DNA from: an uncultured Bacteroidales bacterium | Lineage (GTDB): Bacteria; Bacteroidota; Bacteroidia; Bacteroidales; P3 | Length of the DNA stretch: 64,000 bases | Direction: 5' to 3' | Assembly (NCBI GenBank): GCA_949291555.1 | Contig: CASEWE010000009.1 | Span: forward strand, 1 to 64,000 | Shown here: positions 45,977 through 54,630 of the stretch, piece after piece | How the letters are laid out: each line of letters starts with the position of its first letter | Numbering within the stretch: position 1 is the first letter of the stretch | Made by a program: the position numbers and the translations under genes | Notes under the pieces: generated by a model | What the model was told of the DNA's origin: nothing | The model's input: only the letters and a program-made list of their open reading frames with translations | The model's database searches: none

Positions 45977-47785
45977 ATGCGAGTCAGTGATTACATATTC
46001 AAACGGCTGAAAGAGAAATACGGGGTGGAGCGGGTCTTCATGATAACCGGAGGAGGGGCCATGCACCTGAACGATGCGGTCTTGCAAAGCGGCTTGGCCT
46101 ATACGTGCTGCCATCACGAGCAGGCTTGCGCCATTGCGGCCGAAGGCTATGTGCGGGCGGGCAAGCGCCTGGGCGTAGTCAATGTGACGACCGGTCCCGG
46201 CGGCTTGAATACCTTGACGGGGGTCATGGGCGAATGGACCGATTCCGTTCCGGTCTTGTACATTTCCGGCCAGGTGAAGCAGTCGACCACGATTGCCGCC
46301 TGCCCCGATTTGCCTTTGCGCCAGTTGGGCGACCAGGAGGTGGACATCATCTCGGTGGTGAAGCCGCTGACGAAGTATGCCTGGCAGATCCGTTCGGTAA
46401 AGGAGGTGGAAAGGGTTTTGGATGAAGCCGTTCATACGGCCTTGTCGGGCCGTCCGGGGCCGGTCTGGCTCGATGTTCCGATGGACATACAAGGGGCGGC
46501 TGTCGACAATGTGGAACTGGAGGCGTTTCCTCAAGCGGAAATAAAGAGGCTTACGGACAAGAAACGCCCATCGGCGGAAGCCGTCGAAGCGGTTGCCGGG
46601 ATGCTTAGGCAGGCAAAACGGCCGGTTGTCATTGCCGGGCATGGAATCCGGATAGCCGGGGGGGAAGCGTTGCTGAGGGAATTTGTAGAAAAGCACGCGC
46701 TTCCGGTTGTTACCACGTTCAACGGCATGGACCTCTTGGAAGAAGAGCATCCGTGCTTTGCGGGAAGAATAGGCACTTCGGGCAGCCGGGCCGGGAATTT
46801 CACCTTGCAGAACGCCGATCTGGTCCTGAGCATCGGTTCCCGGAACAACATCCGGCAGACCAGTTACAACTACGAATATTTCGCCCGGGGAGGGAAACTG
46901 GTTTGCGTGGATGTGGATTCTTCCGAATTCCGGAAACCGACCGTGAAGCCGGTATTGGGCATCGAATCCGATGCGGCCTGCTTTCTGGAAGCCTTGTTGG
47001 CGGCTTTGCCGGAAAAGCTGGATTTCTCGGAATATCGCGCCTATTCGCAGGCCTTGCGGGCCAAGTACCCCAAAGTCCTTCCCCGGCATGCGGAATGGAA
47101 GGACGGGGTGCATCCGTATTATTTCATGGAGAAACTGAGCGAAACGGCACCGGACAATGCGCTGTTCGTCGGCGGGAACGGTACGGCCTGCATTGTAACT
47201 TTCCAGGCGTTCAAAGTGAAGAGAGGCCAGCGTTATTTCTGGAATTCCGGTTGCGCCACGATGGGCTATGATTTGCCGGCCGGTCTCGGCGCCGCCTACG
47301 GAGCCCCGGACAGGCCCCTCTTTGTCTTGGGGGGAGAGGGCAGCATGATGATGAACCTGCAGGAACTGGCCACCATTGCCGGCAACCGGATTCCGGCCAG
47401 GATTTTCTTGTTGAACAACAATGGCTATATTTCTATCCGCCAGACCCAGGACAATTTCTTTTCCGGACGGCATATCGGGCTGAACGCGGCTTCGGGCGTG
47501 TTTTTCCCGAAATTCCAGAAGGTAGCCGAGGCTTTCGGGCTTCCTTACCTATGTATCAAGGAGAACGGGGAAATCGAAAAGACGGTAAGGGAGATGATGG
47601 AAATTCCCGGGCCGGCCTTTTGCGAGGTATTCTTGACTGAAAATTATATTTTTGAGCCCAAAACTTCTTCCGAAAGGAAGGCCGACGGCCGGATCGTTTC
47701 CAAGCCGTTGGAAGACCTTTTCCCCTTTTTGCCGAGGGAAGAGTTCGAGAAAGACATGATTATACCACCTTTAAACGAAGAATGA
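45977..47785 (+). CDS. ThDP-dependent acetolactate-synthase-like enzyme of the sugar cluster
   Basis: A 602-residue thiamine-diphosphate enzyme with the full three-domain order of acetohydroxyacid synthases. The catalytic Glu48 is in CHHEQACAIAAEGY, and the ThDP/Mg motif is GGEGSMMMNLQELATIAGN...LLNNNGY. No separate ilv genes are nearby; instead it sits in the CDP-sugar cluster. YerE of Yersinia pseudotuberculosis, a similar enzyme, adds an acetyl unit to C4 of CDP-3,6-dideoxy-4-keto-hexose. A like reaction giving a branched sugar is therefore inferred here. Its stop is 1 nt before the aldolase gene. Confidence 0.85.
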   Translation: MRVSDYIFKRLKEKYGVERVFMITGGGAMHLNDAVLQSGLAYTCCHHEQACAIAAEGYVRAGKRLGVVNVTTGPGGLNTLTGVMGEWTDSVPVLYISGQVKQSTTIAACPDLPLRQLGDQEVDIISVVKPLTKYAWQIRSVKEVERVLDEAVHTALSGRPGPVWLDVPMDIQGAAVDNVELEAFPQAEIKRLTDKKRPSAEAVEAVAGMLRQAKRPVVIAGHGIRIAGGEALLREFVEKHALPVVTTFNGMDLLEEEHPCFAGRIGTSGSRAGNFTLQNADLVLSIGSRNNIRQTSYNYEYFARGGKLVCVDVDSSEFRKPTVKPVLGIESDAACFLEALLAALPEKLDFSEYRAYSQALRAKYPKVLPRHAEWKDGVHPYYFMEKLSETAPDNALFVGGNGTACIVTFQAFKVKRGQRYFWNSGCATMGYDLPAGLGAAYGAPDRPLFVLGGEGSMMMNLQELATIAGNRIPARIFLLNNNGYISIRQTQDNFFSGRHIGLNAASGVFFPKFQKVAEAFGLPYLCIKENGEIEKTVREMMEIPGPAFCEVFLTENYIFEPKTSSERKADGRIVSKPLEDLFPFLPREEFEKDMIIPPLNEE

Positions 47786-47786
47786 T

Positions 47787-48602
47787 ATGAATGCGCTGGA
47801 AAGACGAATGGTAGATGCGTTGAAAGACTTGAAAGACAACCATGATGTCTTGGGGGTAAAGGCTGAATTCGAGGCGGAAGGCACCCGGATGGAGGAGGCT
47901 CTCCGGTTGAAAGAGGTGGTGACCAAGGCGGGTTTGGACTTGACCATCAAGATTGGCGGATGCGAAGCTATCCGGGACATGTACGATGCCCGGTCGATCG
48001 GGGTCACCCGCATCGTGGCACCGATGATCGAAACGCCTTACGCCATGCACAAGTTCATCGGGGCCACCCACATGGTTTACCCGGAAGATGAATGGAAAAG
48101 CGTGGATTTCCTTATCAACATAGAAACGGAGACGGGCTACCGGAATTTTGAAAAAATGCTTGCCCTCGAAGAATCGGGGCAGCTGTCCGGTATCGTCTTG
48201 GGGCGGACGGACATGTCCCGCTCGTTGGGATTGACGGCCGATGATATAAATTGCGAGCAAGTGTTCCAATTGGCATCGGACTTGCTGCCCAAGGCGAAGA
48301 AAGCGGGAAAGGAATGCGTGATAGGCGGCGGCGTGTCGGCTGAATCGGTGCCGTTTTTCGACAGGCTTCCCAAGGGCTGCCTGGATAAATACGAAACGAG
48401 GAAAGTGTTGTTCCGCTACCCGGGGAAGGACTTTGCTTCGATGAGCAAGGGAATCTTGAAGGCGGTCGGCTTCGAATTGATGTGGCTCAAGAACAAACGG
48501 GAATTTTACGGGTCTATCTACCAGGAGGATTTGCAGAGGATTGCAACTTTGCAGAGCCGGTACGACAAGTCGATTGTGGCAGCAGGAGGAAAATACGAGT
48601 AA
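47787..48602 (+). CDS. HpcH/HpaI-type aldolase/citrate lyase family protein
   Basis: A 271-residue TIM-barrel protein. Metal ligands fit the family: Glu in NIETETGYRN and Asp in LGRTDMSRSLGL (compare the DLS-SLG motif of HpcH). Substrate Arg region is GVTRIVAPMIET. It is tightly coupled to the ThDP gene (1-nt gap), which suggests the two act in one pathway, perhaps making or cleaving a 2-keto acid used as acyl donor. Its stop is followed by a terminator. Confidence 0.83.
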   Translation: MNALERRMVDALKDLKDNHDVLGVKAEFEAEGTRMEEALRLKEVVTKAGLDLTIKIGGCEAIRDMYDARSIGVTRIVAPMIETPYAMHKFIGATHMVYPEDEWKSVDFLINIETETGYRNFEKMLALEESGQLSGIVLGRTDMSRSLGLTADDINCEQVFQLASDLLPKAKKAGKECVIGGGVSAESVPFFDRLPKGCLDKYETRKVLFRYPGKDFASMSKGILKAVGFELMWLKNKREFYGSIYQEDLQRIATLQSRYDKSIVAAGGKYE

Positions 48603-48615
48603 TTCGTTGCAAGAC

Positions 48616-48650
48616 GGCCGGTTTCCACGGGAACCGGCCTTTGTTTGTTT
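48616..48650 (+). terminator. Terminator after the aldolase gene
   Basis: Stem GGCCGGTTTCC/GGAACCGGCC (one bulged T) with loop ACG, followed by a T-rich stretch. Confidence 0.8.
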
Positions 48651-48672
48651 TAAAAGTGTTAAGAATCGGTAG

Positions 48673-49320
48673 ATGGATACGGGGTTCGCGGATTTATTGG
48701 CTTTCGATCATTTCTTTTTCGATTTGGACGGGACTTTGTCCGATTCCAAGGCGGATGTGCTGGGAAGCATGGAGCAGGCGTACAAGACCTTGGGTTTTAG
48801 CTATGACAAGAGCAAGCTGCGGATAGGGCCTTTGCTGCCGGATATCATTTCGGCTATTTCACCGGCTTTGAACGAGGAGGAACGCGCTTTGGCGGCAAGG
48901 ACTTTCCGGGCGGTTTATGCGGCCGGGAAATACAAGAACACGGTGCTGTTCGATGGCGTCATGGAGTTTCTGGACCGGTTGCAGGCAGCGGGCAAGACCC
49001 TGTATGTGGCCACCAACAAGCCCAAAGTGCCCACGTATGAGGTATTGGAAAAATTAGGCATCAAGGACAAGTTCCTGTTCATTGGCACGCCCGATTGCAC
49101 CGGGGAGAACCTGACCAAGGCCGAAGTCTTGAAAATGATGGTTTCCATGTTCGATTTGGATTCCCGGAAATGCCTGATGGTCGGCGATACGCTGCCCGAT
49201 ATGGAGGCCGGGCGGCATGCCGGGATGAGGACGATGGGGTTCCTTTCCGGTTACGGCGATGCCCGGTTCCGCGCTTGCGGGGCCGATTATTTCTTTTCAT
49301 CCTATAAGGAGCTTTTGTAG
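48673..49320 (+). CDS. HAD-superfamily phosphatase
   Basis: A 215-residue hydrolase. Motif I FDLDGTLSDS (nucleophile Asp), motif II VATNKPK, motif III Lys near LTKAEVLKMM, motif IV VGDTLPDMEAG. A helical cap lies between motifs I and II, as in the phosphoglycolate-phosphatase-like group. It probably removes a phosphate from a sugar or small acid; its position between the sugar enzymes and the glycosyltransferase supports a role there. Confidence 0.88.
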   Translation: MDTGFADLLAFDHFFFDLDGTLSDSKADVLGSMEQAYKTLGFSYDKSKLRIGPLLPDIISAISPALNEEERALAARTFRAVYAAGKYKNTVLFDGVMEFLDRLQAAGKTLYVATNKPKVPTYEVLEKLGIKDKFLFIGTPDCTGENLTKAEVLKMMVSMFDLDSRKCLMVGDTLPDMEAGRHAGMRTMGFLSGYGDARFRACGADYFFSSYKELL

Positions 49321-49372
49321 TATTTTCGCATCCGGCTCCGTGGGGATCGGCCGGAGCCTCTAAAACGAAGCT

Positions 49373-50395
49373 ATGGGCACACGCAGGAAAATATCGATTA
49401 TCACGGCTTGTTACAACGAGGAGGAGAATGTGCCGATTCTGTGCGCGCGCATCCGCAAGGTGATGCAGGCTTTGCCGCAGTACGAATACGAGCATGTTTT
49501 CATCGACAATGCGTCTACCGATAGGACGGTGGCCTTGATCCGCAAGGAAATCGAGCAGGACAAGCATGTCCGTTGCATTGTCAATGCCCGGAATTTCGGG
49601 CATATCCGCTCCCCTTTCCATGGCATTCGCCAATGCTACGGGGATGCCGTGATTTCCATGTGCTCCGATTTGCAAGACCCGCCCGAAACGATACCGGAAT
49701 TGGTTGCCAAGTGGGAAGAAGGGTACAAGGTGGTGATCGGGGTCAAGAACCGGAGCGAGGAAAATCCCCTCATGTTCCGGGTAAGGAAGATTTTCTATAA
49801 CCTGATAGCCAAGATGTCGGATGTGGAACAAGTGAAGAATTTCACGGGGTTCGGCTTGTACGACAAGAGCTTTGTGGATGTGCTGCGTACCATAGAGGAT
49901 CCCTATCCCTACTTCCGGGGCTTGGTTTCCGAATTGGGCTTCGACATGGCCCGGGTCGAATTCGTGCAGCCGCGCCGGGAGCATGGCAAGACGAAGAACA
50001 ACTTCTACACGCTCTACGATATGGCCATGCTGGGGTTCACGAGCTATTCCAAAGTCCCTTTGCGTCTGGCCACCTTCGTGGGTTTCGGCGTTGCGATACT
50101 GAGCTTCCTGGTGGCTTTGGCATACTTGGTGTACAAGTTGGTCTATTGGGATAGTTTCCAGGCCGGACTGGCGCCTTTGGTGATCGGGCTGTTTTTCTTT
50201 TCGGCCGTGCAGCTTATTTTCATCGGCATTGTGGGCGAGTATGTCGGGGGAATCAATACCCAAGTCCGCAAGCGGCCATTGGTGATAGAAAAAGAGCGCA
50301 TCAATTTCGAGCAGGAAGAGGCGGGCGAGCCTCGGCAAGCGGGCCGGAAGGAGGAACCGGGCGAAAGCCGCTTCCGGGAAGAAGCAGGGGCGTAG
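49373..50395 (+). CDS. Family 2 glycosyltransferase, DPM1/GtrB type
   Basis: A 340-residue enzyme. GT-A domain starts ISIITACYNEEENV, with acidic metal-binding motif SDLQDPPE and NFTGFGLYDKS. Two C-terminal membrane helices (about residues 235-300) follow, as in GtrB-type transferases that load a sugar onto undecaprenyl phosphate. The charged tail of about 40 residues is unusual and probably disordered. It probably transfers the cluster sugar or glucose to a lipid carrier. Confidence 0.9.
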   Translation: MGTRRKISIITACYNEEENVPILCARIRKVMQALPQYEYEHVFIDNASTDRTVALIRKEIEQDKHVRCIVNARNFGHIRSPFHGIRQCYGDAVISMCSDLQDPPETIPELVAKWEEGYKVVIGVKNRSEENPLMFRVRKIFYNLIAKMSDVEQVKNFTGFGLYDKSFVDVLRTIEDPYPYFRGLVSELGFDMARVEFVQPRREHGKTKNNFYTLYDMAMLGFTSYSKVPLRLATFVGFGVAILSFLVALAYLVYKLVYWDSFQAGLAPLVIGLFFFSAVQLIFIGIVGEYVGGINTQVRKRPLVIEKERINFEQEEAGEPRQAGRKEEPGESRFREEAGA

Positions 50396-50477
50396 CCCGT
50401 TTTCATGTTTTTTCCCGATAGCCGGGGAGCATCAAAGGGAGGAGGTTCTTCCGCTTTTGCGGAAGGACAGGTTCTGT

Positions 50478-50530
50478 TTTCCCGGGAACACGTCTTTCCC
50501 GGAAATACGTCTTTCCGGGAAAATATGTCC
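50478..50530. repeat. Short tandem repeats upstream of the PNGase-like gene
   Basis: Three related units of 16-18 nt, each with a CCCGG(G)AA core and A(C/T)(A)TGTC/ACGTC, in the 283-nt gene-free stretch. A weak -7 box TATCTTTA (50616-50623, one mismatch) lies between them and the gene. Confidence 0.6.
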
Positions 50531-50678
50531 ATTCTCAGCGTACGGCTTTTTCCGGCTGTTTCCCGTTCGAGGCCGGTTCGTCCATGGATGCATGGAAAAT
50601 GTGCAAGAAATTTCATATCTTTACGTTTTTACTGATATTTCCACTTAAATATTGATTTAAAAACCAAAGATTAAGATT

Positions 50679-52997
50679 ATGGTAAAGAAACGGATCCTGG
50701 GTTTTTTGTTCGGTATTGTCTTGAGCATTCCGCTGTTTGCGGAAACCGATACGATACCCGCTTCGCGTTACATGATAGATTCTGTTAGCAGCCAAACGGT
50801 TTCCGACCCGTTCACGAAAGCCCTCGACGGGAATACGTCCACCTGGTGGGCTGTCAACACGGCGGTTTCAAAGCCGCTTCCGGCCGTGGTCGTGCTGGAT
50901 TTGCAAGAGACGTACAAAATCTGCGGCGTGCAATATGTTTGCAATCCCCAGAATTTCGAAGACAAGCTTTCCGCCTACGAGATTTTCGTGAGCCAGTCCC
51001 CTTCCGAATGGGGGGCGCCTCAGGCCAAAGGCCGCATCTACTGGGATAGCAGCCGGGATGTGGCGGGCAAGCGCCTTGCCTTCGGTGCGGTTGAAGGCCG
51101 TTACGTGAAGATTGTCTATGCCGACAATTCCAATACTTGGAACAACGCCATCCAGACGGCCGAATTGCGGGTGCTGCAGGATGACGCCGCCATGGAATTG
51201 AAGAAAAACCAGTACCTTCTTGCCGACTCCTTGCCCTCCTTGGTCAACGCGCTCGACATCACGCTTTTGAAGGTTTCGGCTTCCTCTTCGCTTCCGGTAC
51301 GCTTCCGGCATGTGTCCGGGCCGGCTTCGCTCGTGGAAGAAACAGACGGGACTTATCTGGTCTGCAACGGCGAGGAAGGGAACGTGGTCATAGAGGCTTA
51401 CCAGGAAGGGAACGAGGAATATTATCCGGCAAGCCAGCGGTTCTCGCTCCAGATCCAGAATCCGGACAATTATTCCATCGCTTTGCATACGCCTATCGTC
51501 GAGTCCGAACCGTTGGTCATTCCCTCCGACACGTTGGGCTACCTGCTTCAAGGCAGGGCGGAAATCGGGTCGGCGTTCAACCGGATAACCGACATGTATT
51601 TCACCGTGGAGGACAGGCGGCTGGAAACCCGCTTCAATCCGGATAACGGCCTGGCGCAAGCCATGTTTTTCCCGGTTGGCTACGGCAAGTACAAGATCGG
51701 CATCCATGCAACGGCCAGCAATGGAAGCGATACGGTCGTTACCCGGTTCCTGACCGTGGACAGCGCCCGCGAGACCCGCATGGTGCGGACTTTCGACGAA
51801 TTGCTTATCAATTACCCCGATCCGGGACGTACCAACGGCGGGGTTTACGTGTTCCCGCAGCACCAAGGAAGTTATTGGCGCATCAAAGCCAAATTGGATG
51901 TGCAATGTCCCCAGATACCCGGCGGTTGCGACGACTGGGACCGGGTGGGATGGATCGAAATCCAGACGCCCGATGGCCAATGGCGGGAAATCATCCGTTA
52001 CACGACCGCTTTCGGGAAGGCTTGCAGCCACGAGCTGGATGTAACCGATTTCTCCTCCTGGCTTCAAGGGGAGGTGCCCATGCGGATGTTTGTCGACACC
52101 TGGGGAACGGGCGGGTACTCGGTCACGCTCGATTTCGAGTTCACCAAAGGTACGCCGCAGTACCTGTATACGACGGTAACGCCTTTGTGGAACGGGAATT
52201 TCCCCTTCGGCGACATGGCCAATTTGCAACCGCTCGACACGCTTTCGGTGAGTCTGGCGCCCGATGCGGCCGCATTGAACCTCAAAGTGGTTACCACCGG
52301 GCATGGATGGGGCAACAACAATTCGCAGAATGCGGCGGAGTTCTATCATGCCTTCCATCATCTTTACGTGGACGAAGAGGTGTTCGAGCAGGATTTGCTG
52401 ATGGACTGCAACCCGAACCCGGATGGCTGCAACAACCAGTACGGCACCTGGACGTACGACCGGGCCGGATGGTGCCCCGGCGCCATTGCCCCGGGTTATA
52501 ATTTCAACGCCACTTCGCACGTGGGGAAAGACCGGGTGGAACTCAAATACATTTTCGAGGAAGGCTACGTGGATTATTGCCACCCGAACAATCCCGAGTG
52601 CGTGAGCGGGCAGACTTGCGCCGACTGTTTCGACACCTACAACCCCCAGTATTACATTGCTTCCTACCTTATTTCCTATTTCGACAAGATGTACGATACC
52701 TTGCCCTACGACACGGCTTCCAACGAGCAGGTGGATGCCCGGCGCGGGGAAATGGACTTCCATGTCTATCCCAATCCCGTGCAGGAGCGCTTTTTCGTGC
52801 AGACTTACGGGGAAACGGGCGCGGGCTGGCTCCAGGTAATCAGCCAGTCGGGCGAAGTGGTGCGGAACCGGGTGTTCAACAACGGGCAGCATCTCAACGG
52901 CATGGAGATCCCGGTAGGCGATTTGCCGGCCGGCATGTATTTTGTCAGGATACAGACGCGCGATCAGAACGGGATCCGGAAGATCGTGATTCAATAG
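50679..52997 (+). CDS. PNGase F-like secreted N-glycanase with discoidin-like domain and T9SS tail
   Basis: A 772-residue protein: signal peptide (residues 1-21); discoidin-like domain (about 25-175: KALDGNTSTWWAVNT, VVLDLQETYKICGVQY); a middle beta-rich region; and from about residue 395 the two-domain core of peptide-N4-(N-acetyl-beta-glucosaminyl)asparagine amidase F. Core matches include GGCDDWDRVGWIEIQTPDG, ELDVTDFSSWLQG and TYDRAGWCPG. Compared from memory with Flavobacterium PNGase F, catalytic Asp60 matches Asp421 and Glu206 matches Glu554, but Glu118 corresponds to Asp473 (VDTW for TETW). The end (VYPNPVQERFFVQTY...LPAGMYFVRIQTRD) is a T9SS sorting domain. Expected to cut N-glycans from host or dietary glycoproteins at the cell surface. 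Confidence 0.88.
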   Translation: MVKKRILGFLFGIVLSIPLFAETDTIPASRYMIDSVSSQTVSDPFTKALDGNTSTWWAVNTAVSKPLPAVVVLDLQETYKICGVQYVCNPQNFEDKLSAYEIFVSQSPSEWGAPQAKGRIYWDSSRDVAGKRLAFGAVEGRYVKIVYADNSNTWNNAIQTAELRVLQDDAAMELKKNQYLLADSLPSLVNALDITLLKVSASSSLPVRFRHVSGPASLVEETDGTYLVCNGEEGNVVIEAYQEGNEEYYPASQRFSLQIQNPDNYSIALHTPIVESEPLVIPSDTLGYLLQGRAEIGSAFNRITDMYFTVEDRRLETRFNPDNGLAQAMFFPVGYGKYKIGIHATASNGSDTVVTRFLTVDSARETRMVRTFDELLINYPDPGRTNGGVYVFPQHQGSYWRIKAKLDVQCPQIPGGCDDWDRVGWIEIQTPDGQWREIIRYTTAFGKACSHELDVTDFSSWLQGEVPMRMFVDTWGTGGYSVTLDFEFTKGTPQYLYTTVTPLWNGNFPFGDMANLQPLDTLSVSLAPDAAALNLKVVTTGHGWGNNNSQNAAEFYHAFHHLYVDEEVFEQDLLMDCNPNPDGCNNQYGTWTYDRAGWCPGAIAPGYNFNATSHVGKDRVELKYIFEEGYVDYCHPNNPECVSGQTCADCFDTYNPQYYIASYLISYFDKMYDTLPYDTASNEQVDARRGEMDFHVYPNPVQERFFVQTYGETGAGWLQVISQSGEVVRNRVFNNGQHLNGMEIPVGDLPAGMYFVRIQTRDQNGIRKIVIQ

Positions 52998-53004
52998 GAA
53001 AAAC

Positions 53005-53520
53005 ATGCAGGAAGAAGCGGTATATCCCAATCTCGGCTTGATTGTGGCCGTTGCCCGCAACAGGGCCATCGGGAAGGACAATCGCCTGTTGTGGCATCTT
53101 TCCGATGATTTGAAGCGGTTCAAGGCCCTTACGACCGGCCATACGATCATCATGGGCAGGAAGACTTACGAGTCTTTTCCCAAAAGACCGCTCCCGGATC
53201 GCTTCCATTTGGTGCTGAGCCGGACTGCGGCCTGGAAGGAGGAAAGCGTGCTTTGCGTGCCTGATGTGGCGCATGCCTTGGCCGCCATTCCTCCCGGAGA
53301 CGAGGCTTTCGTGATTGGCGGCGGCCAGGTTTACGCCCAGTTCCTGCCTTTTTGCAGCAAGGCGTACGTTACCGAGGTGGACGCCGACTTCCCGGCCGAC
53401 ACGTTTTTCCCGGAATTGCCTCCTTCATGCTGGCAAGCAGTGGAGACAGGGGCGTGGCAGACCGATTCCCGCAGCGGTTTGCGGTTCCGGTATGTGGATT
53501 ATGCAAGAAAACCAGTTTGA
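53005..53520 (+). CDS. folA: Dihydrofolate reductase
   Basis: A 171-residue enzyme reducing dihydrofolate with NADPH. The N-terminal VAVARNRAIGKDNRLLWHLSDDLKRF carries the substrate-binding acidic residue, with cofactor motifs MGRKTYESF and VIGGGQVYAQFL. It starts 7 nt after the PNGase-like stop and ends 2 nt before manA, so the three may be co-transcribed. Confidence 0.96.
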   Translation: MQEEAVYPNLGLIVAVARNRAIGKDNRLLWHLSDDLKRFKALTTGHTIIMGRKTYESFPKRPLPDRFHLVLSRTAAWKEESVLCVPDVAHALAAIPPGDEAFVIGGGQVYAQFLPFCSKAYVTEVDADFPADTFFPELPPSCWQAVETGAWQTDSRSGLRFRYVDYARKPV

Positions 53521-53522
53521 CC

Positions 53523-54548
53523 ATGCAGCAAGCGGAACAATACGAGGAACGGCAGCTTTATCCTTTGAAGTTCATGCCGATTTTCAAGGAGAAGGTCTGG
53601 GGCGGGGAAGAAATCCGCAAGACCTTGGGCTTGGATTACGGGGATTTGCCCAATTGCGGGGAGGCCTGGATGCTTTCGGGCATGGAGGGCGAGGAATCGG
53701 TAGTGGCGAACGGCTTCCTGGAAGGCAATACGTTGGTGGAGCTGGTGGAAGTATACATGGGCGATTTGGTGGGCGAGGGGATTTACCAGCGGTTCGGCTT
53801 GCAATTCCCGCTTTTGTTCAAGTGGATAGATGCAGCCGGGAAACTGTCCGTGCAAGTCCATCCCGATGATGCTTTGGCAAAAGAGCGTGCGGGTTGTTTG
53901 GGAAAGAGCGAGATGTGGTTCGTGCGCAAAGCCTCTGCCGGGGCCCGGCTTGTCTGCGGTTTCAAGGAAAACGTGAACCAGATGCGTTATCTCAAGGCTT
54001 TGCAAGAGGAGCGCTTCGAGCAGGTTTTGCAAGACTATCCCGTGCGGGGGGGCGATGTGTTCAATATTCCGGCCGGAACCGTGCATGCGATCGGGGAAGG
54101 GATCCTGCTGGCCGAAATCCAGCAATCGAGCGACCTTACTTACCGCATTTACGACTGGAACCGGCCGGGCTTGGACGGGAAGCCCCGGGCGTTGCACCAG
54201 AAAGACGCGCTGAAGGCTTTGCGTTTCGCTGCCAAGGAATTTCCCGGGACACCTCCCGGCCCGGTTGCCTATTCCCGTGTTCCCGATATGACCAATCCGG
54301 TCTTGGACACGCCGAATTTCCAGGTCGGTTATCTTCGGCTGGAGCGAGGCGTGGAAAAGGATTTTTCCGGACTGGACTCTTTTGTGGTTTACATGTGCTG
54401 CAGCGGGTCGGCGCTCTTGCGGGCGGACGGGCAGACGGTCGGGATGCGGCAAGGGGAAGTGGTATTGCTGCCGGCGCTTTGCCAAGTAGTGGATATTCTT
54501 CCCGGAGACGGGGGCTGCGAGCTGATAGAGACCTTTATGGGCGAATAA
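53523..54548 (+). CDS. manA: Class I mannose-6-phosphate isomerase
   Basis: A 341-residue zinc enzyme interconverting mannose-6-phosphate and fructose-6-phosphate, feeding GDP-mannose or glycolysis. Zinc-site motifs VQVHPDD and AGTVHAIGEG are present, with the family N-terminus PIFKEKVWGGEEI and QQSSDLTYRIYDW. Short form typical of Bacteroidetes. Its start is 2 nt after folA. Confidence 0.95.
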   Translation: MQQAEQYEERQLYPLKFMPIFKEKVWGGEEIRKTLGLDYGDLPNCGEAWMLSGMEGEESVVANGFLEGNTLVELVEVYMGDLVGEGIYQRFGLQFPLLFKWIDAAGKLSVQVHPDDALAKERAGCLGKSEMWFVRKASAGARLVCGFKENVNQMRYLKALQEERFEQVLQDYPVRGGDVFNIPAGTVHAIGEGILLAEIQQSSDLTYRIYDWNRPGLDGKPRALHQKDALKALRFAAKEFPGTPPGPVAYSRVPDMTNPVLDTPNFQVGYLRLERGVEKDFSGLDSFVVYMCCSGSALLRADGQTVGMRQGEVVLLPALCQVVDILPGDGGCELIETFMGE

Positions 54549-54630
54549 AGGCATGCGGCGCGGGCGGATCGTCCGCGCGGGGGCGGGCAAGGTGCCGCGA
54601 TCTTGGAAAGGAAAGGAGGAAAGAGGCTTT

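Noticed and set aside
45977..47785. Biosynthetic acetolactate synthase large subunit (ilvB)
   Set aside because: No small subunit or ilv genes adjoin it, and it is coupled to an aldolase within a CDP-sugar cluster, so a sugar-branching role is preferred.
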